From a virus: 54,786 bases of DNA. Positions 47,661 to 54,786 of the stretch are shown here, piece by piece. Below the pieces are notes generated by a model. That model saw only the letters and a list, made by a program, of their open reading frames with translations. It had not been told where the DNA came from and did no database searches. The position numbers were made by a program, and so were the translations under genes. The stretch lies in the IMG/VR virus record IMGVR_UViG_3300036826_000065, positions 1 through 54,786 of that record; one strand, given 5' to 3'. Numbering within the stretch: position 1 is the stretch's first letter; every line of letters begins with the position of its first letter.

Positions 47661-47781
47661 TAGCGCGTTCCTCCCTTTCCAGCCGTCTGCCGATTTCGAC
47701 CAGACGCCTCAGAGCCGCCGTGAGCTTCGCGCCTTCCAGCGGTTGCCCTTGCTTCAGCGTGACTTTGATCTTGCGGGCCAT
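47608..47781 (-). CDS. Small basic protein overlapping the integrase start
   Basis: A 57-aa frame (MARKIKVTLKQGQPLEGAKLT...RRLVEIGRRLEREERANGRK) rich in Arg and Lys, overlapping the integrase by 53 nt in another frame. Basic small proteins before serine integrases are sometimes directionality factors; the ribosome site is weak and I am not sure it is expressed. Confidence 0.45.
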   Translation of the reverse strand: MARKIKVTLKQGQPLEGAKLTAALRRLVEIGRRLEREERANGRKSIPKTGTPDRNRD

Positions 47782-47895
47782 CAGTGATGGCTCGTCGTGA
47801 TGACCATGCCTTGAGCATGGTCTGTATGGTTTCGGTCATGGTCTATGCGTAGCATGGGCCGTCTGCTTCAAGTCAATGGCCTTGGGGTGAAATCC
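47782..47895. other. Candidate attP / regulatory spacer upstream of the integrase
   Basis: A 114-bp non-coding spacer with a perfect GACCATGC-CTTGA-GCATGGTC hairpin (47802-47822) and further ATGG/CCAT half-sites (47826-47858). Serine-integrase attP sites are usually within 100 bp of the gene and imperfectly symmetrical; this is a candidate only. Confidence 0.4.
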
Positions 47896-48192
47896 TCATC
47901 CCTCCCAGGGCGTCAGGGCGAAGCCGTCGCCCTCCGGCGGATGATCGACCCACAGGGCCTCGTATAGCGACTCGCTCCGCGAGACGACTTTGTAGTCGAG
48001 TTCGCCCGCTCGCCGCAGCATGCGCAGGATGCGATCCGGCGAGCCGGGCGCCACTTCGCCCACGTTCACGCGCACGTAGCGCCGCAGATCGTCCGCGAAG
48101 AACTGCTGGCCGCACCGCTCGCGCATAAACGCTTTGACGGCCCCGCCGATACGCTCGCTGACGCGCTCGATGTTCTCTTGCTGCTCGTCCAT
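47896..48192 (-). CDS. Winged-helix-like small protein
   Basis: A 98-aa protein from ATG 48192 (MDEQQENIERVSERIGGAVKAFMRERCGQ...). The segment FFADDLRRYVRVNV...SPDRILRMLRRAGELDYKVVSR has the helix-turn-helix-wing layout of small DNA-binding proteins found in many phage early regions. Function unknown. Confidence 0.7.
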   Translation of the reverse strand: MDEQQENIERVSERIGGAVKAFMRERCGQQFFADDLRRYVRVNVGEVAPGSPDRILRMLRRAGELDYKVVSRSESLYEALWVDHPPEGDGFALTPWEG

Positions 48193-48196
48193 CGCC

Positions 48197-48451
48197 TCAT
48201 TCCATGCCCAGTTCCTGGCGCACACCGGGAAGGTCGCGGAACCAGAACCGGCGCCCGTCAGCCGACTCGCCGGTCAAGTGCATGCGCAGAATTGGAGATT
48301 GCTTCCCGCGCAGATGTTCACGCAGCCACTGGAGCCCAACGACAATGAAGCCGTGCGGGCTGCGGGAGTCCACCTGGGGCGGCATGGCCGCGACTTCGGT
48401 CTTGGAGAGTACATCCGCCATTCCGTCCCAGGGATTGATCTCATCGGTCAT
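48197..48451 (-). CDS. Hypothetical protein
   Basis: An 84-aa protein from ATG 48451 (GGAG 7 nt upstream; MTDEINPWDGMADVL). C-terminal part LRMHLTGESADGRRFWFRDLPGVR is probably a strand pair. Not recognised. Confidence 0.68.
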   Translation of the reverse strand: MTDEINPWDGMADVLSKTEVAAMPPQVDSRSPHGFIVVGLQWLREHLRGKQSPILRMHLTGESADGRRFWFRDLPGVRQELGME

Positions 48452-48509
48452 TTGATTTCTCCTCGCCTCGCCATGCCCCTCCGCGCCCAACCGGGCCTCG
48501 CCGGGTAGA

Positions 48510-48731
48510 TCATTCGTCGGCCTCCAGAATCGATATGCCGCCAGCTTGCTTCGCCGCCTCATCGAGCAGGTCCATTCCCGGCTGGTTGGTCGCGAAGATG
48601 TAGATCGGCCCTTCCTCCGGCTGCACCACCTTCCTCACCGTATAGAAGGGGTCCGGCGACGTGATGGAGTGCGTGCGGAAAACATCCGTCAGCAAGTCGC
48701 CCAGGAGGAGAGCCATTTCGTTGCTGGTCAT
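48510..48731 (-). CDS. Hypothetical protein
   Basis: A 73-aa protein: helical start (EMALLLGDLLTDVFRTHS) then strands (FYTVRKVVQPEEGPIYIFATN). ATGA overlap with the preceding stop. Not recognised. Confidence 0.7.
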   Translation of the reverse strand: MTSNEMALLLGDLLTDVFRTHSITSPDPFYTVRKVVQPEEGPIYIFATNQPGMDLLDEAAKQAGGISILEADE

Positions 48732-48952
48732 CGCTTCGGCCTTCTGAATAACTCGCGATCAGGGCACGTAACGAAGTGCGACTCGCCGTCCGGGTTGTAG
48801 ATTCCCAGCACGCCGTTCAGGTGGCGCACCATATAGACTTCAGCCTTGCAGTTGGGACCGCGACACACAGATGGATTCCCAACACGCGACAGTAACGCCC
48901 GCGTGAGCGCGTGGGCGCGTTCCAGTTCGGTTAGTTCATTTACTCCAGACAT
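48728..48952 (-). CDS. Small zinc-binding protein
   Basis: A 74-aa protein with VCRGPNCKAEVYMV...LNGVLGIYNPDGESHFVTCPDREL, in which C-x4-C, a histidine and a later cysteine resemble the small CxxC phage proteins that bind zinc. GGAGG precedes the ATG by 7 nt. Confidence 0.7.
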   Translation of the reverse strand: MSGVNELTELERAHALTRALLSRVGNPSVCRGPNCKAEVYMVRHLNGVLGIYNPDGESHFVTCPDRELFRRPKR

Positions 48953-49158
48953 TCAGTCCCCTCCGCAGTGATCGTCACCGAATGCAGCAGATTGCGCGAG
49001 CGATCTCGCCATTCGATCTCGACGCCGCCAATTAAGTTGGCCCGCACTTCGGGCGTGGCGTTGATGATTTGTTCGGCCAGAAAGATGGCCGCTTCGCTGG
49101 GCGGCTGATCGCCGCAGCCTGGGTCGGCCCCGCGCAGATAATCAAGCTTGATTGTCAT
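48940..49158 (-). CDS. Hypothetical protein
   Basis: A 72-aa protein from ATG 49158 (AAGGAGG upstream). The middle AAIFLAEQIINATPEVRANLIGGVEIEW is a helix-strand unit. Overlaps the next gene by 13 nt and the previous by 4. Not recognised. Confidence 0.7.
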   Translation of the reverse strand: MTIKLDYLRGADPGCGDQPPSEAAIFLAEQIINATPEVRANLIGGVEIEWRDRSRNLLHSVTITAEGTECLE

Positions 49159-49490
49159 TCGCCCTCCTTCGGCGGCTCCTTCACGGGTTTCAGCGAGCCG
49201 GAGTCCTCCTCCATCAGCCGCTGGCCTTCCTCCCAACTCACTGCGTTGGGATACTCCACCATCTCGATGCCGCGCCGCTTCAGTTCCTTCATGACCTTCT
49301 CCATGTGATCCGCGAATGAGCGGTTGTGCGCGTGTCCCAGGACCCAGCACAGGACCTCCGCATAGGAATGAATACGGATCGCTAACATCGAGCCGGAGCC
49401 AATGGGGATGCTGGGCTCGAGAATGAGTCCCGCGTATAAGTCGTGCGCGAACTGAATCTCGCGCAAGCTACGGATTTTAGGCCTTTCCAT
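49155..49490 (-). CDS. Hypothetical protein
   Basis: A 111-aa protein from ATG 49490 with GAGGGGG just upstream. Helical, with MLAIRIHSYAEVLCWVLGHAHNRSFADHMEKVMKELKRRGIEMV as its core; C-terminus Glu/Lys-rich. Not recognised. Confidence 0.7.
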   Translation of the reverse strand: MERPKIRSLREIQFAHDLYAGLILEPSIPIGSGSMLAIRIHSYAEVLCWVLGHAHNRSFADHMEKVMKELKRRGIEMVEYPNAVSWEEGQRLMEEDSGSLKPVKEPPKEGE

Positions 49491-49680
49491 CGCCCCCTCG
49501 CTTGAATTGAAGCTTGCGGGCGAAGTCGAAGAGCACGTCATAGGCGACAAGATAAACGTCCCGTTTCCGCTTCTCACTGATCTCCAGGTAGCGCGGGAAA
49601 AGCCGAATGATGAGAGGCCGGTCGCGATGCTTTGCCGCCGTCTCGCGAATTACTGAGCTTGAGCTTTCAAGCTTGGTCAT
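49477..49680 (-). CDS. Small basic hypothetical protein
   Basis: A 67-aa protein (LIIRLFPRYLEISEKRKRDVYLVAYDVLFDFARKLQFK) with basic amphipathic helices. ATGA overlap with the preceding stop; 14-nt overlap with the next gene. Not recognised. Confidence 0.68.
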   Translation of the reverse strand: MTKLESSSSVIRETAAKHRDRPLIIRLFPRYLEISEKRKRDVYLVAYDVLFDFARKLQFKRGGDGKA

Positions 49681-49841
49681 AACTCCTCAGTCGCGCCGCA
49701 GGTTTGACACACATATCCATAAAACACCATCCATTCCGAATAGCCGTCACAACTGACGCCCGATGGATACTCAACTTCGGCGTAAGTCATCGGGGCGCCG
49801 CATGAGCAAACCTTCTCGGGTTGATCATTCTCGCCTTGCAT
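49677..49841 (-). CDS. Small zinc-finger protein
   Basis: A 54-aa protein from ATG 49841 (MQGENDQPEKVCSCGAPMTYAEVEY...). CSCG and a C-terminal VCQTCGA make a CxC/CxxC zinc site. The frame further upstream is formed by the pentamer repeat and is not coding. It directly follows the repeat array 49842-50309. Confidence 0.65.
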   Translation of the reverse strand: MQGENDQPEKVCSCGAPMTYAEVEYPSGVSCDGYSEWMVFYGYVCQTCGATEEL

Positions 49842-50309
49842 CGCACTGCCCCACCTCACCATGCCCTGCCCCACCTCGCCAGACATTGCCTCGCCATGCC
49901 TAGCCATGTTGAGGAAAAAAACCTCGCCTTACCTTACCTGACCGTGCCCGACCCTACCCGACCCTACCCGACCAGACCTCACCCGACACAGCCTCGCCAT
50001 GCCCCGCCGCTGAAAAAAAAGAATGAGTGCAGCCTCGCCATGCCTCGCCGTGCCGGACCTCACCTCGCCATACCGGGCCACGCCTTAACTCGCCTAGCCC
50101 CGCCATACTTTAAATCCTCGCCTCGCCATGCCTGACCAAGCCAAACCGCGCACGGCCTCACCATGCCGGACCCCGCCCAGCCACAAGATGAAAATATGAG
50201 TGCAACCTCGCCTTACCTTGCCGCGCCGCGCCACTCCCCGCCACTCCATGCATTGGCCCACCACGCGATGCCACGCCAAGCCTGACACCGCCCTGCCTCA
50301 CCACGATCT
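49842..50309 (-). repeat. Degenerate pentamer repeat array A
   Basis: About 470 bp built of 5-bp units: CCNNN on the plus strand (CCTCG, CCATG, CCGTG, CCACG, CCGGA and so on), hence NNNGG on the transcribed strand. Two A-rich inserts (about 50011-50031 and 50183-50206) interrupt it, each ending in ATGAGTGCA(G/A)CC. Frames within it are spurious. It separates the ParB-like gene from the next early genes. Confidence 0.85.
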
Positions 50310-50990
50310 CTACGCGGCTGTCATCGTCTTGCCGGACAGCAAGCCAGCCAGCCGCTCCAAAGCCTTGCGAACATCGTCGTTCGCGAGATCCATGAGCCCG
50401 CTCTCTAGGAGATCGATCACCTGACGGATCATGAACGTCTGGGTCGCGCCGCCCAGGCGTTTATTCACCTCGACCTGCTCGCCGGTCAGCGTCATTCCGC
50501 TCATGTGGGCGGCGGCGCGTTTCAGCGGAATCGGCTGCGGCTTCTTTTGCCCCGGCACATTCAATTCGCCCAGCCGGTTGAGCCGAAGCTCGCCCAGTTT
50601 CATGACCGTCACGCCCAGGGCGGCGGCGGTCTGATCAACCGTCAGTTCCAGCTTCTGCCCAATCAACTGACAGCGGATGCGGTCAATGTTCGTCAGTTTG
50701 CGCCCATGATCCGCGTTCAGGCGCATCGCATCCATGAATAGCTCGCCATCGGTCTTATAGTTCCGTGTCACCACCTCGACCGGATATTCCTTGCCGTGCA
50801 GCGACAGATACAGTTTGTACCGATGGAAGCCGTCCACGATCCGCCGCGATTTCGCGCAGATGATAATCGGCGGGAATGTTCTCCCGGCCTTCAGCGATTG
50901 CTTCATTTCCGCGACGTGGTACATATCTACCGACTCTCGCGGATAAACGTCATAGTCCAAAACTAAGTCGCTCAATTTATAAGTCTTCAT
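50310..50990 (-). CDS. ParB-like nuclease/partition-type protein
   Basis: A 226-aa ParB-family protein with the ParB N-terminal fold: VDGFHRYKLYL (the family G-x-H-R motif at about residues 51-61) preceded by MKQSLKAGRTFPPIIIC, then a helix-turn-helix (VDQTAAALGVTVMKLGELR) and a C-terminal helical region. Phage ParB-like proteins act in DNA processing, partition or as CTPases. I start at ATG 50990 (GAGG just upstream). It is flanked on both sides by pentamer repeat arrays. Confidence 0.82.
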   Translation of the reverse strand: MKTYKLSDLVLDYDVYPRESVDMYHVAEMKQSLKAGRTFPPIIICAKSRRIVDGFHRYKLYLSLHGKEYPVEVVTRNYKTDGELFMDAMRLNADHGRKLTNIDRIRCQLIGQKLELTVDQTAAALGVTVMKLGELRLNRLGELNVPGQKKPQPIPLKRAAAHMSGMTLTGEQVEVNKRLGGATQTFMIRQVIDLLESGLMDLANDDVRKALERLAGLLSGKTMTAA

Positions 50991-51331
50991 AACCTCGCCC
51001 TGCACCGCCAAACCTCACCATGCCTCGCCGTACCCAACCCGGCCAGACCCCGCCAAGCCAAGCATCACCCCGCACGGCCCTGCCACGCCCCGCTGCAAAA
51101 GAGTTCCACAAATCTTATAAGTGCAACCGCGCCATGCCTTGCCGAACCGCGCCAGGCCGTGCCTGACCCGGCCAGACCTCGCCTGACCAGACCCGGCCAA
51201 GCCTCGATCAGGAGGAGCAGGGCGGGAAGCAGCCCGCCCTGTCGAAGTATGTGTCAGAGTTGTCCTCGCCTTGCCTCGCGCCGCCCAGCCCGGCCAGACC
51301 TTGCCGCGCCAGGCCGCGCACGGCCTCGCCT
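50991..51331 (-). repeat. Degenerate pentamer repeat array B
   Basis: About 340 bp of the same CCNNN-type repeat, with an A-rich insert (51097-51126) ending ATAAGTGCAACC and a second interruption near 51210-51260. It lies between the 51332-51907 gene and the ParB-like gene; its last units merge into the ribosome site of the latter. Confidence 0.85.
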
Positions 51332-51907
51332 TCAGTTCTTAGAAGTCTCCAGAAGTCGTAGACTGAAACGTCCGAATGGTCCTCCCTTCTCCGGTCGGTA
51401 ATCACCGATGCCGACCATGCGACCGGCGAGGTTGCCAATCTCCTCGATCATCTTCAGGTTCTCCACGATGGTGTCGTCCACCTCCAGGTTCACGACCGCT
51501 CGCCAGTTTTCGATCTTTGGGCGCGAGCGCATGATGCCGATGGTCTTGTTGAGGACCACGCGCCGGGTATCCACCGTGTAGCTCTTGCCGCTCATCGGCT
51601 TGCCCTTGGCGTCCAAGATCTGGAAGTATTCGTCCAACGGGAAGATGGTCGCCTTCAGAACTCCCAGCGCACTGAGCTTGCCGATGCGACGGCCTTTGCC
51701 GCCGCTGGCAATCGCCGCCTTCACGGCGACTGTGGGAAAGACGAAGTTGCCCTTCTCATCCAGGTAACGACCGGCTGCGGCTTCGTCCTCCGGCTCCGGC
51801 ACCTTCTTGGTGTCCAGCTTGCCGTGCTTACTGCCGCTCATTGCGGAAGGGTTGTGCATCAGAATCGGCGTCGTGCCGACCAGTTCGACTTTAATATTCG
51901 TTGACAT
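51332..51907 (-). CDS. Conserved phage protein of unknown function
   Basis: A 191-aa protein with a recognisable phage-family pattern: IKVELVGTTPILMHNPSAM at the start, then FPTVAVKAAIASGGKGRRIGKLSA, RSRPKIENWRAVVNLEVDDTIV, and a C-terminal GIGDYRPEKGGPFGRF. The family is common next to phage recombination genes. Its fold has been thought RAMP-like by some resemblance; I treat that as unproved. Clear ribosome site (GAGAGG). Flanked by arrays B and C. Confidence 0.78.
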   Translation of the reverse strand: MSTNIKVELVGTTPILMHNPSAMSGSKHGKLDTKKVPEPEDEAAAGRYLDEKGNFVFPTVAVKAAIASGGKGRRIGKLSALGVLKATIFPLDEYFQILDAKGKPMSGKSYTVDTRRVVLNKTIGIMRSRPKIENWRAVVNLEVDDTIVENLKMIEEIGNLAGRMVGIGDYRPEKGGPFGRFSLRLLETSKN

Positions 51908-52164
51908 ACACGTGTCCTCTCAGTTCTCATTGATTGGATTGACCATGCCCCGCCATACCACGCCGAATCACGCCTGACCAAGCCAAACCCAACCGCGCCT
52001 AGCCAAACCCTGCCGGGATGCTATGTCCGGGGTTGCCCAATAGTTTCGGTATTAGGCCCTTGTATTAAGAAACCTCGCCTTGCCATACCATGCAGTGCAT
52101 TGCCATGACCCGCCGGACCTCGCCGGACCAGACCTCGCCTAGCCGTGCCACGCACCGCCATGCC
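51908..52164 (-). repeat. Degenerate pentamer repeat array C
   Basis: About 250 bp with the same CCNNN periodicity in two blocks (51941-52014, 52071-52164) around a 55-bp non-repeat insert (52015-52070). The first 40 bp next to the gene start are ordinary leader. Confidence 0.8.
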
Positions 52165-52533
52165 TCAACTCTCAGAATCTTCGTCAAGATCTTCCCTGTC
52201 GAATAACTGCCTCTGCAACTCGCCGGGAGTCATCTTCTCGACGCGAATCGGCTTACCACTGCTCGCAACAAAAACAGTCTTTTCGCCAACTGAGGGCTCA
52301 TCGAAAGTAACCCCAATCTCCATCTCCTCCAACTCATAGCCCAGGGCGAGTTTCTGCTGGAGATCGCTGCACGCCTTCTCGGCGGTCAGGATCTCACTGG
52401 CAATCGCGGACGTCATTGCCTTTTTCCGACTGCGCAGTTCATAAATCGCTCCCACGCGAAAAACCAGTTCGTCCTTCATCCGCGACGTCTCTTCGGCGGT
52501 GAACGGTCGCTTCACTTCCTCCGTCATCTTCAT
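52165..52533 (-). CDS. Hypothetical protein
   Basis: A 122-aa acidic protein with a central helical region (VGAIYELRSRKKAMTSAIASEILTAEKACSDLQQKL) and an acidic C-terminal tail (REDLDEDSES). GGAGG precedes ATG 52533 by 8 nt. Located between the DGQHR protein and array C. Not recognised; the acidic tail recalls single-strand-DNA-binding partners. Confidence 0.7.
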   Translation of the reverse strand: MKMTEEVKRPFTAEETSRMKDELVFRVGAIYELRSRKKAMTSAIASEILTAEKACSDLQQKLALGYELEEMEIGVTFDEPSVGEKTVFVASSGKPIRVEKMTPGELQRQLFDREDLDEDSES

Positions 52534-52546
52534 GAAGTAAGCCTCC

Positions 52547-53512
52547 TTAGTGCGCCCAACTGGGTTGTGGCAAGAACACCTTCTTGCCGGTTTCGGTTTG
52601 CAGCCGTGCGACGAAGATCGCCTTCACCCGGTTGTACGCGGGCGTGCGGTCGCGTTCGGAGATCGTGCGCCCCAGGAGCCAATCGACATAGTCCGCTGTC
52701 GCGCTTACCGACATGAGACATTTCTTGAACGAATCCCTGGTAATCGGCGCCACCTTGCTCGACAGTTCGGGGTGCAGGACTAAGCGCCGGAAAAGCCACA
52801 TGCAGATGATCATGTTGAGCGTTGACCAGAGCCGACCGTACTGCAAGTCGCGCCCCCAGGCGCCCACGGCAAGATTCAGGAATTCGATGAGCGCATCGTA
52901 CTCCTTCGGATCGAGCGTTTCCGCGACCAGGGCGGCGCTTAATGTGGCGCCCGTGCTGGGGACTTCCGACATGCTGCCGCGCCATGCCCTGAGGACCAGC
53001 GACATGCCCACGACCGGCGCCGACTGATTGCGGCGGATGTAATCGTAGCCGACAAAGGGACAATGCGCCCGCAACTTCCGCAGCCCGTCGATGGAGGACT
53101 CCAGCCCGCGCAGGATATCGTCTGGGCGCATGCGGACCAGTTGCGAGTTCAGCCGGACGAACTCCTCGCCCATGTCGGCCATCGAGTTGAAGTAGTGCGT
53201 CCTGACGTCGGTGTAGCCTTCCTTGCAGCCGGAGAGGATGAACGACTCCTTCCTGTGCTGGCCGTCGATCAGATAGATCTCGCCGTCCAGAATCGCCAGC
53301 GTGATGATTCCCGGCCAGACGCCGCCGTCGCGCTTCATCTCTTCGGCCAGGGCGCGGACCTTCTCGTTCTGGCGCACCGGCCTCTGGAACGGCGGCGACT
53401 TCCACTTCTCCAGCAACGTGGGCGTCACCATGATGGTGTCCACGACGGTGCGAGTCTTTTTCTCCACCGGCGTTTGCGGTTTCACGATTTTAAATAGCGC
53501 GGCCAATGGCAT
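52547..53512 (-). CDS. DGQHR-domain protein
   Basis: A 321-aa protein with ILDGEIYLIDGQHRKESFI, the DGQHR signature of DndB-like and ParB-superfamily proteins, and a preceding PPFQRPVRQNEKVRALAEEMKRDGG that resembles the ParB substrate loop. The C-terminal half is a long helical domain (EYDALIEFLNLAVGAWGRD; LNMIICMWLFRRLVLH). DndB-type proteins regulate phosphorothioate modification; phage homologues have unknown roles. ATG 53512 is 9 nt after GGAG; a TTG two codons earlier is possible. It lies between the TcmP-like gene and the acidic protein. Confidence 0.82.
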   Translation of the reverse strand: MPLAALFKIVKPQTPVEKKTRTVVDTIMVTPTLLEKWKSPPFQRPVRQNEKVRALAEEMKRDGGVWPGIITLAILDGEIYLIDGQHRKESFILSGCKEGYTDVRTHYFNSMADMGEEFVRLNSQLVRMRPDDILRGLESSIDGLRKLRAHCPFVGYDYIRRNQSAPVVGMSLVLRAWRGSMSEVPSTGATLSAALVAETLDPKEYDALIEFLNLAVGAWGRDLQYGRLWSTLNMIICMWLFRRLVLHPELSSKVAPITRDSFKKCLMSVSATADYVDWLLGRTISERDRTPAYNRVKAIFVARLQTETGKKVFLPQPSWAH

Positions 53513-54275
53513 GTGCAACGTCTCCTTCCTCAGTGGTCATTTCCGCGAGCCGATAAATCTCCTTGGCCTCCGGCGAGTCCAAGAGATGCCAGCCCATTGC
53601 GTCGTAGGGCCTCATCCTTGCGCTCCGCAGGATCATCCGAACGAATTGCCCGTGCCCATGGTTGCTGCGGTCGCTGATCAAGCCGTGCGGTCTGTGGAAG
53701 AGCTTGGGCATCTCCTCCAGCCGGTACAGCCTCCGGTGCGCCTTCTCCGGGTTGGCCTTCAGGTCGCCGCGCATCAGCCGGTAATGGCGCAGGTTCAAAT
53801 TCATGATCAGGTCCATGCGCGGGAAGCGGGCGCAGCACTCGATGATCTCCGCGACCGGAACGCCCGCGCCGGTCCTGCTCCGATACAGCCAGCCGTTCGG
53901 GTCGATCACGATACTGCCGACAGCGTGCGGCGGCATGCCCTTGGCCCATTCCATGAAGTGCCGGTTATCGAGCATCTCCACCCGGCAGTTGGGTCGGCCT
54001 CGCAGCCGCGTCTCAAGCTCGCCCGCGCGGGCGTTATCCAATTCAAAGAACATCGCCTTCCAGCGGCGCAGATGTTTCTGCGCAAGCTCCAAGAAGACCA
54101 GCGGCGTACCGGGGACGCCGTACTCATCGTTCCAACCGGAACCGGCGTTCAAGTCGAAGTGATAGTAAGTATCGCCAGGGTAAAGTATCCGCATGCTCAT
54201 GCTGAACATAGCGGCGATCCGCCGCCCTTTGTCGCAAGTGCTCAGACCTTGCCCTTGACGTCTGCCATCCTGCAT
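53490..54275 (-). CDS. Three-Cys-motif-partner-like (TcmP) protein, possible methyltransferase fold
   Basis: A 261-aa protein with YYHFDLNAGSGWNDEYGVPGTPLVF near the N-terminus, matching the 'YIDLFAGSG...GSPL' signature of TcmP proteins, a Rossmann-like SAM-binding fold, followed by VIDPNGWLY and a C-terminal helical region. TcmP proteins act with a small three-Cys-motif partner in defence-related loci; no such partner is visible next door. Start uncertain: ATG 54275 keeps the N-terminal helix, ATG 54209 would remove it. It overlaps the next gene by 23 nt and follows recT by 26 bp. Confidence 0.72.
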   Translation of the reverse strand: MQDGRRQGQGLSTCDKGRRIAAMFSMSMRILYPGDTYYHFDLNAGSGWNDEYGVPGTPLVFLELAQKHLRRWKAMFFELDNARAGELETRLRGRPNCRVEMLDNRHFMEWAKGMPPHAVGSIVIDPNGWLYRSRTGAGVPVAEIIECCARFPRMDLIMNLNLRHYRLMRGDLKANPEKAHRRLYRLEEMPKLFHRPHGLISDRSNHGHGQFVRMILRSARMRPYDAMGWHLLDSPEAKEIYRLAEMTTEEGDVAHAIGRAI

Positions 54276-54301
54276 AAGTTCGCCAGCTTTCGGTAAGGGA
54301 G

Positions 54302-54786
54302 TTACTCTTTGGGCGGCTCGCCGGTTTCCTGCGCCGCCGACATGACCCGGTCGCGGAGCTTCGGCCTTTCTTTCGCACCGGCCTCCAGTTGCTTCGCGCC
54401 TTCGTCGAGGACTTCTTCCCAGCCGCTGACATCCACGGCTTCGGTGTCCTCCTTCTCGATGACGTTGCGCACCTCAGGCGAGAGCGGAAGCCACTTGGAA
54501 TGGCGGCGGAAAACCGTCTTCTTCGCCATCTCGTCGAAATCGGTCACCCATGGTCCCTGATCCGGCGACTTACTGCGCTTGCGGATCTTCTCGATCTCTG
54601 ACGGGTTCATGACGATGAAATCTTCGCTACCGTCCTTGAATCGCACGTAGGAATAGTAAGCGACTCGATCCGGCCCGCGATCCTTGGCGTTCGGCGTGTG
54701 CTTTAAGTGCGCCTCGGTTCCGTAGGCATAGCTCCATTCGTCGTTGCTGTAAACCGCATCGGCATGCACATAGCTGACGTCGCCGG
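54302..54786 (-). CDS. recT: RecT-family annealing protein, C-terminal part (split by contig end)
   Basis: This frame enters at the right edge; 54660-54786 is the repeated overlap and corresponds to 1-127. The remainder holds YYSYVRFKDGSEDF, MNPSEIEKIRKRS, and WVTDFDEMAKKTVFRRHSKWLP, the diagnostic C-terminal block of RecT proteins, ending in an acidic and Gln/Glu-rich tail with stop at 54302. Joined with the left-edge part it gives one intact 293-aa protein with no frameshift. Confidence 0.95.
   Translation of the reverse strand, partial: GDVSYVHADAVYSNDEWSYAYGTEAHLKHTPNAKDRGPDRVAYYSYVRFKDGSEDFIVMNPSEIEKIRKRSKSPDQGPWVTDFDEMAKKTVFRRHSKWLPLSPEVRNVIEKEDTEAVDVSGWEEVLDEGAKQLEAGAKERPKLRDRVMSAAQETGEPPKE
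54660..54786. repeat. Right copy of 127-bp terminal direct repeat
   Basis: Identical to positions 1-127; see the left copy. It lies inside recT, which is continuous across the join. Confidence 0.95.

Noticed and set aside
50094-50288. Short frames inside the pentamer arrays
   Set aside because: They follow from the 5-bp periodicity, which avoids stops; sequence is Arg/Gly/Trp repeats.
49842-52164. CRISPR array
   Set aside because: The repeats are 5 bp, contiguous and degenerate, with no spacers and no cas genes.
52530-53405. 291-codon frame overlapping the DGQHR protein
   Set aside because: Arg/Gly/Ala-rich sequence without motifs; the overlapping frame is a clear DGQHR protein.

Overview
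The window is a complete circular genome of a tailed double-stranded DNA phage of the lambda-like siphovirus type, opened at an arbitrary point. The first 127 bases recur as the last 127 bases, so the circle is 54,659 bp, and one gene (recT) is split across the contig ends. The DNA is GC-rich with strong AGGAGG-type ribosome sites and almost every gene lies on the minus strand. No host gene is present. A large serine integrase and an XRE-type repressor suggest a temperate phage. I cannot name the host from sequence alone; a GC-rich Gram-negative (proteobacterium or acidobacterium) is a guess.

Layout, in the leftward direction of transcription. (1) Early/recombination operon: a strong sigma70-type promoter at 2124-2152 drives small genes, a YqaJ-type exonuclease and RecT, then crosses the contig junction into a TcmP-like protein, a DGQHR-domain protein, a ParB-like protein and many small ORFs. 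It ends with the serine integrase and a strong terminator at 45829-45861. Three intergenic stretches in this operon (49.8-50.3, 51.0-51.3, 51.9-52.2 kb) consist of a degenerate 5-bp repeat. (2) Methyltransferase/replication block (45.8-42.1 kb): a Dcm-like cytosine methyltransferase whose DNA also encodes, one base out of phase, a second recognisable protein; a VRR-NUC nuclease; and a winged-helix replication protein. (3) Control region: an XRE repressor on the plus strand, divergent from an operon of small genes (41.6-37.2 kb). (4) A small-gene operon (36.2-33.8 kb) including a GP88-family gene, in which four near-identical hammerhead ribozymes sit between consecutive cistrons. (5) About 1.4 kb without convincing genes (32.4-33.8 kb), full of CCTGGGC words, inverted repeats and DnaA-box-like sites. 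(6) Virion operon (32.4-2.6 kb): small and large terminase (the large one interrupted by a LAGLIDADG intein), a fibre, portal, S49-type protease/scaffold, gpD-like decoration protein, major capsid, connectors, major tail protein, a G/GT tail chaperone pair with a -1 slippery site, tape measure, tail tip and a second fibre. One membrane-anchored gene of unknown function lies on the opposite strand inside this operon.

The most unusual features are the four tandem intercistronic type I hammerhead ribozymes, whose stem I contains the ribosome-binding site of the downstream gene; the double-coded methyltransferase locus; the terminase intein with a non-canonical C-terminus, inserted right after a predicted nuclease aspartate; and the pentameric repeat arrays. 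No recognisable endolysin was found, so lysis genes are probably hidden among the unknowns.
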